DNA from: B75-G9 sp964564905
GTDB lineage: Archaea > Hadarchaeota > Hadarchaeia > Hadarchaeales > Hadarchaeaceae
NCBI GenBank assembly: GCA_964564905.1
Contig: CAZMCI010000001.1
Span: 14,599-78,598, forward strand
Direction of reading: 5' to 3'
DNA length: 64,000 bases
The notes beneath the pieces were generated by a model that saw nothing but the letters and a program-made list of their open reading frames with translations, searched no databases and was not told the origin of the DNA. The position numbers were made by a program, and so were the translations under genes. Positions 24,359-32,327 of this stretch are shown in pieces (the first letter of the stretch is position 1; each line of letters begins with the position of its first letter).

Positions 24359-25044
24359 TGCCGGTTGAGCGGACTTTCATAAAGCGTGGGTTGAAACGGG
24401 TTGAACTTGAGGCGTTTCTTGTTCGGGAGCTAGGGCAGGCAGGTTATGGTGGAGTGGACGTAAGGCGCGTGCCGACGGGAACCCGCGTCACGCTCTATGT
24501 GGACAGGCCGGGCATGGTGATAGGGCGCAAGGGAAGAAGCATAAAACTGCTCACCGAAGAGCTTGAGAAGGGATTTGGGCTGGAAAACCCCCAGATAGAG
24601 GTGGTGGAGATACCAAAGCCTGAACTCTCCGGTCCGATAATGGCAAAGCGTATTGCTTTCGCTCTGGAGCGCGGGGTGAGCGCAAGGAGGATCGGTCACA
24701 TCATGACCCGTAGGATAATGGAAGCCGGTGCTCGAGGAGTCGAGATAACGATCTCCGGGAGGATAGCTGGGGAGCGTTCCAGAAGAGAACGATTTTATAA
24801 GGGTTATATAAGCAAAGCTGGAGAACCGGCGGAGAAACTCGTAAGTCACGGATATGCTGAGGCGAAGCTGAAACCCGGCGTTGCAGGAGTGAAGGTTAGC
24901 ATAATGCCCCCAGATGTGCCGCTCCCCGACGAAATTAAGACGGAGGAAGAGGCAAAACCTGTGGAGCCCGCGGGTTCCGTGACCGCCCGGGAGGAAACCG
25001 AAAGCCGGGCCGAGGAGGGAGGAAAAGAAGATGGGGATACTTAG
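24355..25044 (+). CDS. rps3: Ribosomal protein uS3
   Basis: A 229-residue small-subunit protein at the mRNA entry. The KH domain has GMVIGRKGRSIKLLTEEL at about residue 50, and the C-terminal domain AGVKVSIMPPDVPLPDEI. The tail from residue 200 is acidic and low complexity. Two adjacent ATGs (24355 and 24358) follow GAAGGAGG; the second has better spacing. The end overlaps L29 by 14 bases. Confidence 0.97.
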   Translation: MMPVERTFIKRGLKRVELEAFLVRELGQAGYGGVDVRRVPTGTRVTLYVDRPGMVIGRKGRSIKLLTEELEKGFGLENPQIEVVEIPKPELSGPIMAKRIAFALERGVSARRIGHIMTRRIMEAGARGVEITISGRIAGERSRRERFYKGYISKAGEPAEKLVSHGYAEAKLKPGVAGVKVSIMPPDVPLPDEIKTEEEAKPVEPAGSVTAREETESRAEEGGKEDGDT

Positions 25045-25234
25045 AGCTGAGGAGATCAGGGGAATGAGTCGGGAGGAAATGATCGAAAAACTCAAAGAGC
25101 TTCGGGGTGAGCTGGCCCGGACGCGAGCGACGGCGGCCGCGGGCGGATCGCTTGAGAACCCGGCTAAGATCCGGGAACTCAAGCGTGCCATAGCGAGAAT
25201 ACTTACGGTAATGAAGGAAAAAGGAGGTGCATGA
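25031..25234 (+). CDS. rpl29: Ribosomal protein uL29
   Basis: A 67-residue two-helix protein near the tunnel exit: AEEIRGMSREEMIEKLKELRGELARTRATAAAGGSLENPAKIRELKRAIARILTV. Its start lies inside the S3 tail and its stop overlaps the next gene as ATGA. Confidence 0.96.
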   Translation: MGILRAEEIRGMSREEMIEKLKELRGELARTRATAAAGGSLENPAKIRELKRAIARILTVMKEKGGA

Positions 25235-25545
25235 GCGCGCAGGAGATTTGCAAGGTCTGTGGGTTGCCCAAGGAGCTCTGCGTCTGCCAGGAGATCTCGC
25301 GCGAGCAGCAGCGGATAAGTGTGTACTCGATGAAACGAAAGTTCGGCAAGGTCGTGACCATTATAGAGGGACTGGACGAAAAGCAGGTGAACCTGAAGGA
25401 TCTCACGAAAGACCTTAAATCAAAACTTGCGTGTGGCGGAACCTCGAAGGAAGGACGCATAGAGCTTCAGGGTGACCACAAAACACGCGTGAAGGAAGTG
25501 CTGGTCGGGATGGGATTCTCCCAGAACATGATCGATGTGAGATAA
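25231..25545 (+). CDS. Translation initiation factor aIF1 (SUI1)
   Basis: A 104-residue SUI1-domain protein that helps start-codon selection on the small subunit. The first 20 residues have CKVCGLPKELCVC, a likely zinc-binding knuckle found in archaeal versions. The SUI1 core is VVTIIEGLDEKQVNLKDLTKDLKSKLACGGTSKEGRIELQGDH, ending VKEVLVGMGF. It is coupled to L29. Confidence 0.96.
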   Translation: MSAQEICKVCGLPKELCVCQEISREQQRISVYSMKRKFGKVVTIIEGLDEKQVNLKDLTKDLKSKLACGGTSKEGRIELQGDHKTRVKEVLVGMGFSQNMIDVR

Positions 25546-25559
25546 AAAAGGTGGCAAAA

Positions 25560-25826
25560 ATGGCCGTAAAGCGGAAGTTGCTCAGGCAGGGACTTATCGG
25601 GCTCGAGGCGGAGGTCGTCCACAGTTCGGATCCTACCCTCCTAGGTCTCTCCGGAAAGATAGTGGACGAAACACGTAATATGGTGGTGATAGAGCATGAA
25701 GGGAAAACTAAAAAAATCCAAAAGTCCATTTCAACATTCATCTTGAGAGGACCCGATGGTGAGACGATGAACGTGAACGGAAAGGAGTTGGTCGGACGGC
25801 CCGAAGCGCAGATCCAGAAGAGGTGA
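25560..25826 (+). CDS. rnp1: RNase P protein component 1 (Rpp29/Pop4)
   Basis: An 88-residue Sm-like barrel protein that binds the specificity domain of RNase P RNA for tRNA 5' processing. The core is LIGLEAEVVHSSDPTLLGLSGKIVDETRNMVVIEHEGKTKKIQK. ATG at 25560, with GGTGG just upstream, is preferred to GTG at 25551. Its place between aIF1 and S17 is the standard archaeal order. Confidence 0.95.
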   Translation: MAVKRKLLRQGLIGLEAEVVHSSDPTLLGLSGKIVDETRNMVVIEHEGKTKKIQKSISTFILRGPDGETMNVNGKELVGRPEAQIQKR

Positions 25827-25830
25827 GCTC

Positions 25831-26148
25831 ATGGTGGGCATGGGGATAAAACCGCCTGAGGAAAAATGCTCGGACGAACGATGTCCATTTCACGGAAAGT
25901 TATCGGTCAGGGGACGGGTGTTTGAAGGAGTGGTAGTAAGCGACAAGATGGCCAAGACGGTCACCGTGAAACTCGAGCGCATGCATAAAATACCGAAATA
26001 TGAAAGGTACGAGCGTCGTACTTCCAAGTTCCACGTCCATAATCCCCCCTGCATATCGGCGAAGGTAGGAGACAGGGTGAGGTTTATGGAGTGCCGGAGA
26101 TTGAGCAAGACCAAGGCATTCGTGGTCGTACAAAAGCTGGAGGGATAA
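25831..26148 (+). CDS. rps17: Ribosomal protein uS17
   Basis: A 105-residue OB-fold small-subunit protein. After a short archaeal N-terminal extension (PPEEKCSDERCPFHGKLSVRG) comes VFEGVVVSDKMAKTVTVKLERMHKIPKYERYERRTSKFHVHNP. The extension's two Cys and His are typical of the archaeal/eukaryotic form. L14 follows after 3 bases. Confidence 0.96.
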   Translation: MVGMGIKPPEEKCSDERCPFHGKLSVRGRVFEGVVVSDKMAKTVTVKLERMHKIPKYERYERRTSKFHVHNPPCISAKVGDRVRFMECRRLSKTKAFVVVQKLEG

Positions 26149-26151
26149 AAA

Positions 26152-26577
26152 ATGGGTAAGAAAGGTGCGGGTACCTCGATAGGAGTTTCTCCGGTGACTC
26201 CTGTTAGAGTCATCCCGGTCAACGCACGGCTCACTTGTGCCGACAACACGGGAGCTAGGGAGATCCAGATCGTGAGCGTGATGGGCTACAGGGGCAGACG
26301 GGCCCGCATGGCTCGGGCTGGCGTTGGAGATCGGATAGTTGCTTCCGTGAAAAAAGGAACACCAGAACTTCGGTCACAGCTGGTTCAGGCCGTCATCATA
26401 AGGCAGACAAAGGAGTACCGTCGCATGGATGGAATGCGCATAAAATTTGAGGATAACGCGGCCGTCCTGATCACCCCTGATGCCGCCCCTCGGGGCTCCG
26501 AGATAAAAGGCCCCATGGCCAGAGAGGCCGCGGAAAGGTGGCCAAGAGTTGCCGGAATAGCTTCGGTTGTGGTGTAA
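26152..26577 (+). CDS. rpl14: Ribosomal protein uL14
   Basis: A 141-residue subunit-interface protein. Landmarks are NARLTCADNTGAREIQIVSVMGYRGR and DNAAVLITPDAAPRGSEIKGPMAREAAERWPRVAGIASVVV. L24 follows 3 bases after its stop. Confidence 0.97.
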   Translation: MGKKGAGTSIGVSPVTPVRVIPVNARLTCADNTGAREIQIVSVMGYRGRRARMARAGVGDRIVASVKKGTPELRSQLVQAVIIRQTKEYRRMDGMRIKFEDNAAVLITPDAAPRGSEIKGPMAREAAERWPRVAGIASVVV

Positions 26578-26580
26578 GGC

Positions 26581-26943
26581 ATGGCGACCAAACAGCCCCG
26601 GAAACAGCGTTTGCGCAGGTTTTCTGCCCCACTTCATTCCCGCCACAAGCATCTTTCAGCTCCACTTAGCCGGGAACTCAGGGAAAAATACAAAACACGT
26701 TCGCTTCCGGTCAGGAAAGGTGATCGCGTCCGCGTGCTCACCGGGGACTTTAAAAAACTTGAAGGCGACATCGTGGAGGTCGACATGAAACGGGGCTTTA
26801 TCCAGGTAGAAGGAGGGGCCGTGACAAAAGCGGACGGCACGCAGGTTCCGAGGATGATCCACCCCTCAAATGTTTTATTGTTGAGGCTGGCTGAAGACAA
26901 GGAACGTGCGCGTGTCCTGGAAAGGAGGTCTGGAAGTGGCTAG
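26581..26943 (+). CDS. rpl24: Ribosomal protein uL24
   Basis: A 120-residue KOW-domain protein. The N-terminal extension SAPLHSRHKHLSAPLSRELREKYKTRSLPVRKGD is that of archaeal/eukaryotic L26-type proteins; the KOW motif is VRKGDRVRVLTGDFKKLEGDIVEVDMKRG. Its end overlaps S4e by 8 bases. Confidence 0.97.
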   Translation: MATKQPRKQRLRRFSAPLHSRHKHLSAPLSRELREKYKTRSLPVRKGDRVRVLTGDFKKLEGDIVEVDMKRGFIQVEGGAVTKADGTQVPRMIHPSNVLLLRLAEDKERARVLERRSGSG

Positions 26944-27667
26944 CAAAGGTGGAAGCAGACATCTGAAGCGATATGCCGTATCTGGAAAACTTAGGTTGCC
27001 CAGAAAATCGTACGCGTGGTTCACCAAACCGACACCCGGTCCACACTCAAACGAAAGCTCAATTCCGATCCGCGTCGCTCTTCGTGATTATCTCTCGGTG
27101 GGACATACCGCCAGGGAAGTTGACCACATCATCGTGGGGGGGAACGTGCTTGTGGATGGAGAGGTCAGGCGGGAGCCGAAATTTCCAATCGGTCTCATGG
27201 ATGTGGTACAACTTCCGGCTCTTAATAGCAGTTATCGCGTGCTCTTGGACAAGAGGGGACGTTTGATTCTGGTCAAGATACCTCAGGAGGAGGCATCGAC
27301 AAAACTGTGTAGGGTAATACGGAAACAGACCATCAGAGGAAAAAAGGTCCATCTCACATTTCATGATGGGAAGACCGCATCCGGAGATCTAAATAGCTTC
27401 AAACCCGGAGACGTCGCGAAATTGGAGCTACCGGGGGTGAAGATATCAGAACGTCTTCCTTTCGAGGTGGGCGCTGTTGCGTTGGTGACCGGGGGCAGCA
27501 ATGTCGGCAGGATCGGAAGAATTTCCGAGATCAGGCTCGTAGCCGGGACCCAGCCGAATCTCGTCCTACTGAAAAGCGATAGAGAGGAGTTTCAGGCACC
27601 GGAACATTACGTGTTCGTCGTAGGCAAGGAGAAACCCTCCATCTCCCTTCCGGGTGAGAGTACATGA
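26936..27667 (+). CDS. rps4e: Ribosomal protein eS4
   Basis: A 243-residue protein found only in archaea and eukaryotes. It begins ASKGGSRHLKRYAVSGKLRLPRKSYAWF, has an S4-like RNA-binding domain (VPIRVALRDYLSVGHTAREVDHIIVGGNVLVDGEVRR type) and a KOW-like end. GTG at 26936, 8 bases behind GGAGGT, is chosen over an open frame start at 26906 inside L24. Confidence 0.97.
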   Translation: MASKGGSRHLKRYAVSGKLRLPRKSYAWFTKPTPGPHSNESSIPIRVALRDYLSVGHTAREVDHIIVGGNVLVDGEVRREPKFPIGLMDVVQLPALNSSYRVLLDKRGRLILVKIPQEEASTKLCRVIRKQTIRGKKVHLTFHDGKTASGDLNSFKPGDVAKLELPGVKISERLPFEVGAVALVTGGSNVGRIGRISEIRLVAGTQPNLVLLKSDREEFQAPEHYVFVVGKEKPSISLPGEST

Positions 27668-28170
27668 ATCCCATGCGCGAAATCAGAGTTGAGAAGGTGG
27701 TCCTCAATATCGGAACCGGTGAGGGAGGAGATAAACTTGCCAAGGCCGAGAAGATCCTTCGGAGCATCACAGGACAAAAGCCAGCTAGGACCTTTGCAAA
27801 AAAATCTGTGAGGGAATGGGGAGTAAAACGTGGAGCTCCTCTGGGATGCGTGGTAACCCTCCGTGGTGAGCGCGCGATCGAAACCCTGAAAAAGCTGTTT
27901 GATGCCGTGGAGCGGCGCCTGAAGAAGAGTTCGTTCGATGAGAGGGGAAATTTTGCCTTCGGTATCAGGGAGCATATCGATATCCCCGGAGTTTCCTACG
28001 ATCCCGAGCTCGGCGTGTTTGGGATGGATGTGTGCGTTTCACTGATGAGGCCCGGATACAGAATAAGACGCAGACGAAGACTGACCCGGCCCATCCCCGC
28101 GTCGCACCTCGTCACCAGAGAGGAAGCGATAAATTTCATAAGTGAGAAGTTTGGAGTTCAGGTGGTCTGA
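27664..28170 (+). CDS. rpl5: Ribosomal protein uL5
   Basis: A 168-residue 5S rRNA-binding protein. Landmarks: MREIRVEKVVLNIGTGEGGDKLAKAEKILRSITGQKPARTFAKKSVREWGVKRGAPLG and GNFAFGIREHIDIPG. ATGA overlap with S4e, and a one-base overlap with S14 (TGATG). Confidence 0.97.
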   Translation: MNPMREIRVEKVVLNIGTGEGGDKLAKAEKILRSITGQKPARTFAKKSVREWGVKRGAPLGCVVTLRGERAIETLKKLFDAVERRLKKSSFDERGNFAFGIREHIDIPGVSYDPELGVFGMDVCVSLMRPGYRIRRRRRLTRPIPASHLVTREEAINFISEKFGVQVV

Positions 28171-28316
28171 TGTCAAAGGCAAAATTTGGGAAAGGTGCGC
28201 ATAAATGCATGCACTGTGGCAGATATAAGTTCGTCTACCAGCAACATGGGCTGAGGCTGTGCAGGCGGTGTTTCCGGGAGCTAGCTCCAAAGATGGGATT
28301 CAAAAAGTACAGTTAG
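28170..28316 (+). CDS. rps14: Ribosomal protein uS14 (zinc-binding)
   Basis: A 48-residue protein found between L5 and S8. It reads MSKAKFGKGAHKCMHCGRYK, then a second pair in GLRLCRRCFRELAPKMGFKKYS. The four cysteines (13, 16, 31, 34) form the zinc site of the C+ form. Position and sequence leave little doubt. Confidence 0.97.
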   Translation: MSKAKFGKGAHKCMHCGRYKFVYQQHGLRLCRRCFRELAPKMGFKKYS

Positions 28317-28322
28317 GTGTGA

Positions 28323-28715
28323 ATGATGTTGCTCGATCCGCTCGCCAATGCTCTCTCCAAGATCCAGAATCACGAGAGGGCTAGAAAGCGGGAGGTGGAA
28401 GTTGCGCCGGGGTCCAAGTTGATCAGAGAGGTCCTTCAGCTCATGCTGGATGGAGGTTTTATTGAAAAATTCGAGTTCATAGACGACAAAAAGGCGGGCA
28501 GGTTCAGGGTGGTCCTCAAGGGAAGGATAAACAGGTGCGGGGTGATAAAACCCCGGTATTCCGTCAAACGCGATGAGTACGAGCGGTGGGAAAAGCGCTA
28601 TCTTCCTGCGGCTGGTTTTGGCGTGCTCGTGGTCTCGACCCCTCGCGGTGTTATGACACATAAAAAAGCCACGGAAATGGGTTTGGGCGGCCGCCTCTTG
28701 GCCTACATCTATTAG
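28323..28715 (+). CDS. rps8: Ribosomal protein uS8
   Basis: A 130-residue small-subunit assembly protein that binds the central domain of 16S rRNA. It has LLDPLANALSKIQNHERARKREVEVAPGSKLIREVLQLMLDGGFIEKFEF and the C-terminal GFGVLVVSTPRGVMTHKKATEMGLGGRLLAYIY. A second ATG follows at once (28326). Confidence 0.97.
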   Translation: MMLLDPLANALSKIQNHERARKREVEVAPGSKLIREVLQLMLDGGFIEKFEFIDDKKAGRFRVVLKGRINRCGVIKPRYSVKRDEYERWEKRYLPAAGFGVLVVSTPRGVMTHKKATEMGLGGRLLAYIY

Positions 28716-28744
28716 ACCTATTAGACCGGACTTTTTCACCACAC

Positions 28745-28756
28745 TTTTTATTAAAG
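28745..28756 (+). promoter_or_regulatory. Possible internal promoter before L6
   Basis: The 82-base gap between S8 and L6 is the largest within the ribosomal run up to this point. It holds TTTTTATTAAAG, a TATA-like sequence 42 bases before the L6 ATG, after a T-rich stretch. It could allow separate transcription of the downstream half. Inferred from sequence only. Confidence 0.4.
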
Positions 28757-28797
28757 AAAGTTGAAAATAGACGGAGCGTATATGGAGTGCGTTGACG

Positions 28798-29334
28798 ATG
28801 AAGCCTGTGATCAAGGAGGAGCTTGAAGTGCCTGAAGGCGTGGAGCTGAAAGTGTCTGGTAGGACGGTCGAGGTCAGTGGACCGAAGGGTAAGCTTACTC
28901 GAACCTTCGATTTTCAGAGGGTGAGCATTGAGGCCGGAGGAAAAAAGGTCCTCATAAGTTCGGACTCCGCGCGCCGGAGGACCAAGGCTGCCGTCATGAC
29001 GGTCAGATCGCACTTGCGAAACATGTTCAAAGGAGTTACCGAGGGATTTACGTACAAGTTGAAAGTCGTATACTCTCATTTCCCGATAACCGTGAAGGTC
29101 GATGGAGAACGAAAACGTGTTCTGATACAGAATTTTATCGGAGAGCGTGCGCCCCGTGTGGCGAGGATCGTTGGAGATGTCAAGGTGGAGGTTCGAGGGG
29201 ATGAGATCATCGTGAATGGGATAAACAAGGATGATGTGGGACAAACAGCCTTCAACATCGAACAGGCTACTCAGGTAAAGTACCGGGATCTGAGGGTTTT
29301 TCAGGATGGTTGCTACATCACGGAAAGAGGGTGA
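28798..29334 (+). CDS. rpl6: Ribosomal protein uL6
   Basis: A 178-residue protein with two repeated domains near the sarcin-ricin region. It begins KPVIKEELEVPEGVELKVSGRTVEVSGPKGKLTRTF. ATG at 28798 is favoured, with GGAGTG 11 bases upstream; an in-frame TTG lies at 28792. Confidence 0.96.
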   Translation: MKPVIKEELEVPEGVELKVSGRTVEVSGPKGKLTRTFDFQRVSIEAGGKKVLISSDSARRRTKAAVMTVRSHLRNMFKGVTEGFTYKLKVVYSHFPITVKVDGERKRVLIQNFIGERAPRVARIVGDVKVEVRGDEIIVNGINKDDVGQTAFNIEQATQVKYRDLRVFQDGCYITERG

Positions 29335-29340
29335 AGTGGT

Positions 29341-29721
29341 ATGGGAAAAAGACATCCAACGTTCAGACGGCAGGAGTGGTTCAGGTTCAAGAGGCTCGGA
29401 GAAAAGTGGCGCAGGCCGCGTGGACGGGACAGCAAGATGCGTCTGGGTCTCTCGGGGAAGCCAGCCACGGTCTCGATTGGATACGGTTCCCCCCGGGCTG
29501 AGAGGGGGATCCATCCCTCAGGTCTTTCGGAAGTGTTGGTCGAAAACCTGCGGGATCTAGAAGGTATCGATCCTGACAGGCAGGTGGTCAGGATATCCTC
29601 AAAAGTGGGCGACAAAAAGCGAGAGCAGATTCTCGCTAAAGCGAGGGAGAAAAACATCAGGGTACTCAATCCAAGGGTGAAAAAACGTGAAATTGAGCGA
29701 AAAGAAAAAGCTGGCAGCTAG
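29341..29721 (+). CDS. rpl32e: Ribosomal protein eL32
   Basis: A 126-residue archaeal/eukaryotic protein: GKRHPTFRRQEWFRFKRLGEKWRRPRGRDSKMRLGLSGKPATVSIGYGSPRAERGIHPSGL. Its 3' end overlaps L19e by 35 bases, the longest overlap in the run. Confidence 0.97.
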   Translation: MGKRHPTFRRQEWFRFKRLGEKWRRPRGRDSKMRLGLSGKPATVSIGYGSPRAERGIHPSGLSEVLVENLRDLEGIDPDRQVVRISSKVGDKKREQILAKAREKNIRVLNPRVKKREIERKEKAGS

Positions 29722-30136
29722 AATTCTCAAGGTCGGCGTAAACAGGGTTTGGATCGATCCCGCCCGCACCGGGGACATCTCGGCAGCGATAACGCGCGAG
29801 GATATAAGGCGCTTGGTTAAATCCGGAGTCATCCGTGCAAAACCGGCTCGGGGAACCAGCCGGGGAAGGGCGAGAAGACTGGCGCTCAAGCGAAAGAAGG
29901 GCAGACGTGGTGGTCCTGGGAGCAGGAAAGGAGCCAAACACGCGAGATTTCGGGAAAAATCCAAATGGATCCAGACTGTTCGTCCTCTGCGTTCGAGACT
30001 GCGCGAGCTGAAGAGAGAAGGGGTGCTCGAACCCACGGAATATCGACGTTTGTATCGCATGGTCAGAGGAGGGGTTTTCAAGAGTAAGGCTCATCTTGAG
30101 ACCCACCTCAAGGAAAAAGGCATATTGAAGGGATAG
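29687..30136 (+). CDS. rpl19e: Ribosomal protein eL19
   Basis: A 149-residue very basic helical protein: LSEKKKLAARILKVGVNRVWIDPARTGDISAAITREDIRRLVKSGVIRAKPARGTSRGRARR. It starts at GTG 29687 inside the end of L32e. The GTG is set by the first conserved residues. Confidence 0.97.
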   Translation: MKLSEKKKLAARILKVGVNRVWIDPARTGDISAAITREDIRRLVKSGVIRAKPARGTSRGRARRLALKRKKGRRGGPGSRKGAKHARFREKSKWIQTVRPLRSRLRELKREGVLEPTEYRRLYRMVRGGVFKSKAHLETHLKEKGILKG

Positions 30137-30138
30137 AT

Positions 30139-30732
30139 GTGAAAGTAGGGCCTCGCTACAGAGTAGAGTTCAGGAGAAAGCGGGAGGGCAGGACCGACTA
30201 CCGGCGGAGGCTGAACCTGCTGAGGTCGAGAAAACCGCGTTTGGTGGCGCGGGTCTCGCTCAAACATGTACATGTGCAGGTCGTCCAAGCCACCCCTTCC
30301 GGGGATGTTGTTCTTGCTTCAGCGCACTCAAAGCAGCTTGGAAAATTCGGATGGAAGACCCCCACCTCAAATGTTCCGGCGAGTTATCTAGTAGGTTTGC
30401 TCTGCGGATATCGGGCCATAAAGGCAGGCGTGAAAGAGACCGTGTTCGATGTGGGAATGCACGATGTGGTCCCCCAATCCAAGGTATTTGCGGTCCTCAA
30501 GGGGGCTCTCGATGCTGGTTTGAGTGTTCCCCATGGGGAGAAAATTTTGCCTCAGGAGGAGCGAATTGTTGGAGAACATATTTCCAAATATGCTGAGAAG
30601 TTAAAAAAAGATGACCCGGAGGGATACCGGGCCCGTTTTTCGAGATATCTTGCAGAAGGGGTTCCACCAGAACAACTCCCCGCGCATTTTAATGAAGTTA
30701 GACGAGCAATAATAACACAATTTGGTGGGTGA
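30139..30732 (+). CDS. rpl18: Ribosomal protein uL18
   Basis: A 197-residue archaeal-length 5S rRNA-binding protein: GPRYRVEFRRKREGRTDYRRRLNLLRSRKPRLVARVSLKHVHVQVVQATPSGD. It starts at GTG, 2 bases after the L19e stop. Confidence 0.97.
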   Translation: MKVGPRYRVEFRRKREGRTDYRRRLNLLRSRKPRLVARVSLKHVHVQVVQATPSGDVVLASAHSKQLGKFGWKTPTSNVPASYLVGLLCGYRAIKAGVKETVFDVGMHDVVPQSKVFAVLKGALDAGLSVPHGEKILPQEERIVGEHISKYAEKLKKDDPEGYRARFSRYLAEGVPPEQLPAHFNEVRRAIITQFGG

Positions 30733-30735
30733 TGG

Positions 30736-31398
30736 ATGTCGAGCCCTCAAAAGGAGTTCAATATTGAGTTGTGGAAGCCGAGAACCAGCTTGGGTCGAAA
30801 GGTCAAAGAGGGACGGATAACCAGCATATCCCAGATTCTTCGGGAAGGCAATCCCATAAAGGAGGTTGAGATCGTCGATGCGCTGGTACCAAATCTCGAG
30901 GAGAAGGTCTTGGGGGTAAGCTTGGTCCAGCGAATGCACAAATCGGGGCGACGGGTCAAGTACAAAGTCGTGGTCGTCGTCGGAAATCGGGACGGAGTTG
31001 TCGGCGTGGGGCAGGGGAGCACCAGGGAAATAAGCTCCTCGATAAGGAAGGCCGTGAACAATGCAAAATTGAATTTGATTGAGGTGACTAGGGGATGCGG
31101 AAGCTGGGAGTGCAGGTGTGGCCGTCCCCACTCGGTCCCGTTCAAGGTGACCGGAAAACGTGGCAGCACAAGGGTCACCATAATCCCCGCGCCCCGTGGT
31201 CTCGGTGTCGCCGCCGCGGAGGTTCCGAAAACGATCCTTCGCATGGCCGGGATCAAGGACGCCTGGACACATTCGAAGGGACAGACCAAAACGACTTTGA
31301 ACTTTGCCTTCGCCACGCTGGAGGCGCTTAGGCAGACCACCTTAGTGAGCCCTCCGGAACGACTTAGGGAGCACGTTCATACCGAAAAAGATTGGTGA
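30736..31398 (+). CDS. rps5: Ribosomal protein uS5
   Basis: A 220-residue small-subunit fidelity protein. The double-stranded RNA-binding part has KSGRRVKYKVVVVVGNRDGVVGVGQGSTREISSSIRKAVNNAKLNLIEV, and the C-terminal half APRGLGVAAAEVPKTILRMAGIKDAWTHSKGQTKTTLNFAFATLEALRQT. Confidence 0.97.
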   Translation: MSSPQKEFNIELWKPRTSLGRKVKEGRITSISQILREGNPIKEVEIVDALVPNLEEKVLGVSLVQRMHKSGRRVKYKVVVVVGNRDGVVGVGQGSTREISSSIRKAVNNAKLNLIEVTRGCGSWECRCGRPHSVPFKVTGKRGSTRVTIIPAPRGLGVAAAEVPKTILRMAGIKDAWTHSKGQTKTTLNFAFATLEALRQTTLVSPPERLREHVHTEKDW

Positions 31399-31404
31399 GA
31401 TTAA

Positions 31405-31872
31405 ATGGGTAAGCTAGCGGTTGTTCGGATCCGAAGCGGTATCAACGCGCGCGGGGACGTGAAAAAAACGTTGAATCTCCTTCGCCTGACGCGCGTGAAT
31501 CACTGCGTCGTAGTCGATGATGATCCTTCCACGCTTGGGATGATCAAGAAGGCCAAGGACTACATAACATGGGGAGAGGTTGATCCGAAGACCCTCGAGT
31601 ACTTGCTCAGAAAGCGTGGGCGGCTTTCTGGGAACAGACCTCTGACGGATGACTTCATTAGATCCAAAACGGAGTTTTCCGGAATCGATGGGCTGGCAGC
31701 AGCACTGTGTGCAGGAGAGATCAGATTCGAGGATGTGCCTGGCCTCAAAAAGGTCTTCAGGCTTCATCCCCCGCGGAAAGGGTACAAGTCTACAAAGCGA
31801 CCGGTCGGGGACCTTGGAGACCTTGGATACCGTGGCAGGCGGATAAATGAGTTGATAATGAGAATGGCATAG
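31405..31872 (+). CDS. rpl30: Ribosomal protein uL30
   Basis: A 155-residue archaeal/eukaryotic-length L30 (L7-type): VVRIRSGINARGDVKKTLNLLRLTRVNHCVVVDDDPSTLGMIKKAKDYITWGEVD. Both the core and the C-terminal extension are present. Confidence 0.97.
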   Translation: MGKLAVVRIRSGINARGDVKKTLNLLRLTRVNHCVVVDDDPSTLGMIKKAKDYITWGEVDPKTLEYLLRKRGRLSGNRPLTDDFIRSKTEFSGIDGLAAALCAGEIRFEDVPGLKKVFRLHPPRKGYKSTKRPVGDLGDLGYRGRRINELIMRMA

Positions 31873-31881
31873 GTGAAAAGC

Positions 31882-32322
31882 ATGGTAGTTCGAAGACGGA
31901 GAAAGGTTAGGACCCAGCGGGGCACACGCACGCACGGAAGAGGATGCGCCAAGCGTGGGCGTGGCAGCGGCGAGAGAGCCGGTACTGGGTTGAGCGGCGG
32001 TCACAAACAAAAGTGGTCGTATATTCTAAAACACATGCCCGACCACTTCGGAAAACACGGCTTTAAACGTCCCTCCGCAGTTCGGGAGGAGGTTGGAACG
32101 GTTAACGTTGGAGAACTCGACGAACGTTTAGATGAACTTCTGCAGTCGGGGATCGCGAGGCGAGAAGGAGAAAAATTCGTGGTCGATGCTGGCCAGTTGG
32201 GATTCCAGAAAGTGTTGGGTGGTGGCAGGGTCACGCGTCCTCTTGAGGTGATAGCTAAGGAATTTTCCGAATCCGCCAGAAGAAAGCTCGACGAAGCCGG
32301 TGGCAGGGCAGTCTCCGGGTGA
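31882..32322 (+). CDS. rpl15: Ribosomal protein uL15
   Basis: A 146-residue protein: VVRRRRKVRTQRGTRTHGRGCAKRGRGSGERAGTGLSGGHKQKWSYILKHMPDHFGKHGFKRP. ATG at 31882, six bases after AGGTGA, is preferred to an in-frame GTG at 31873. Confidence 0.96.
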   Translation: MVVRRRRKVRTQRGTRTHGRGCAKRGRGSGERAGTGLSGGHKQKWSYILKHMPDHFGKHGFKRPSAVREEVGTVNVGELDERLDELLQSGIARREGEKFVVDAGQLGFQKVLGGGRVTRPLEVIAKEFSESARRKLDEAGGRAVSG

Positions 32323-32327
32323 AAGCG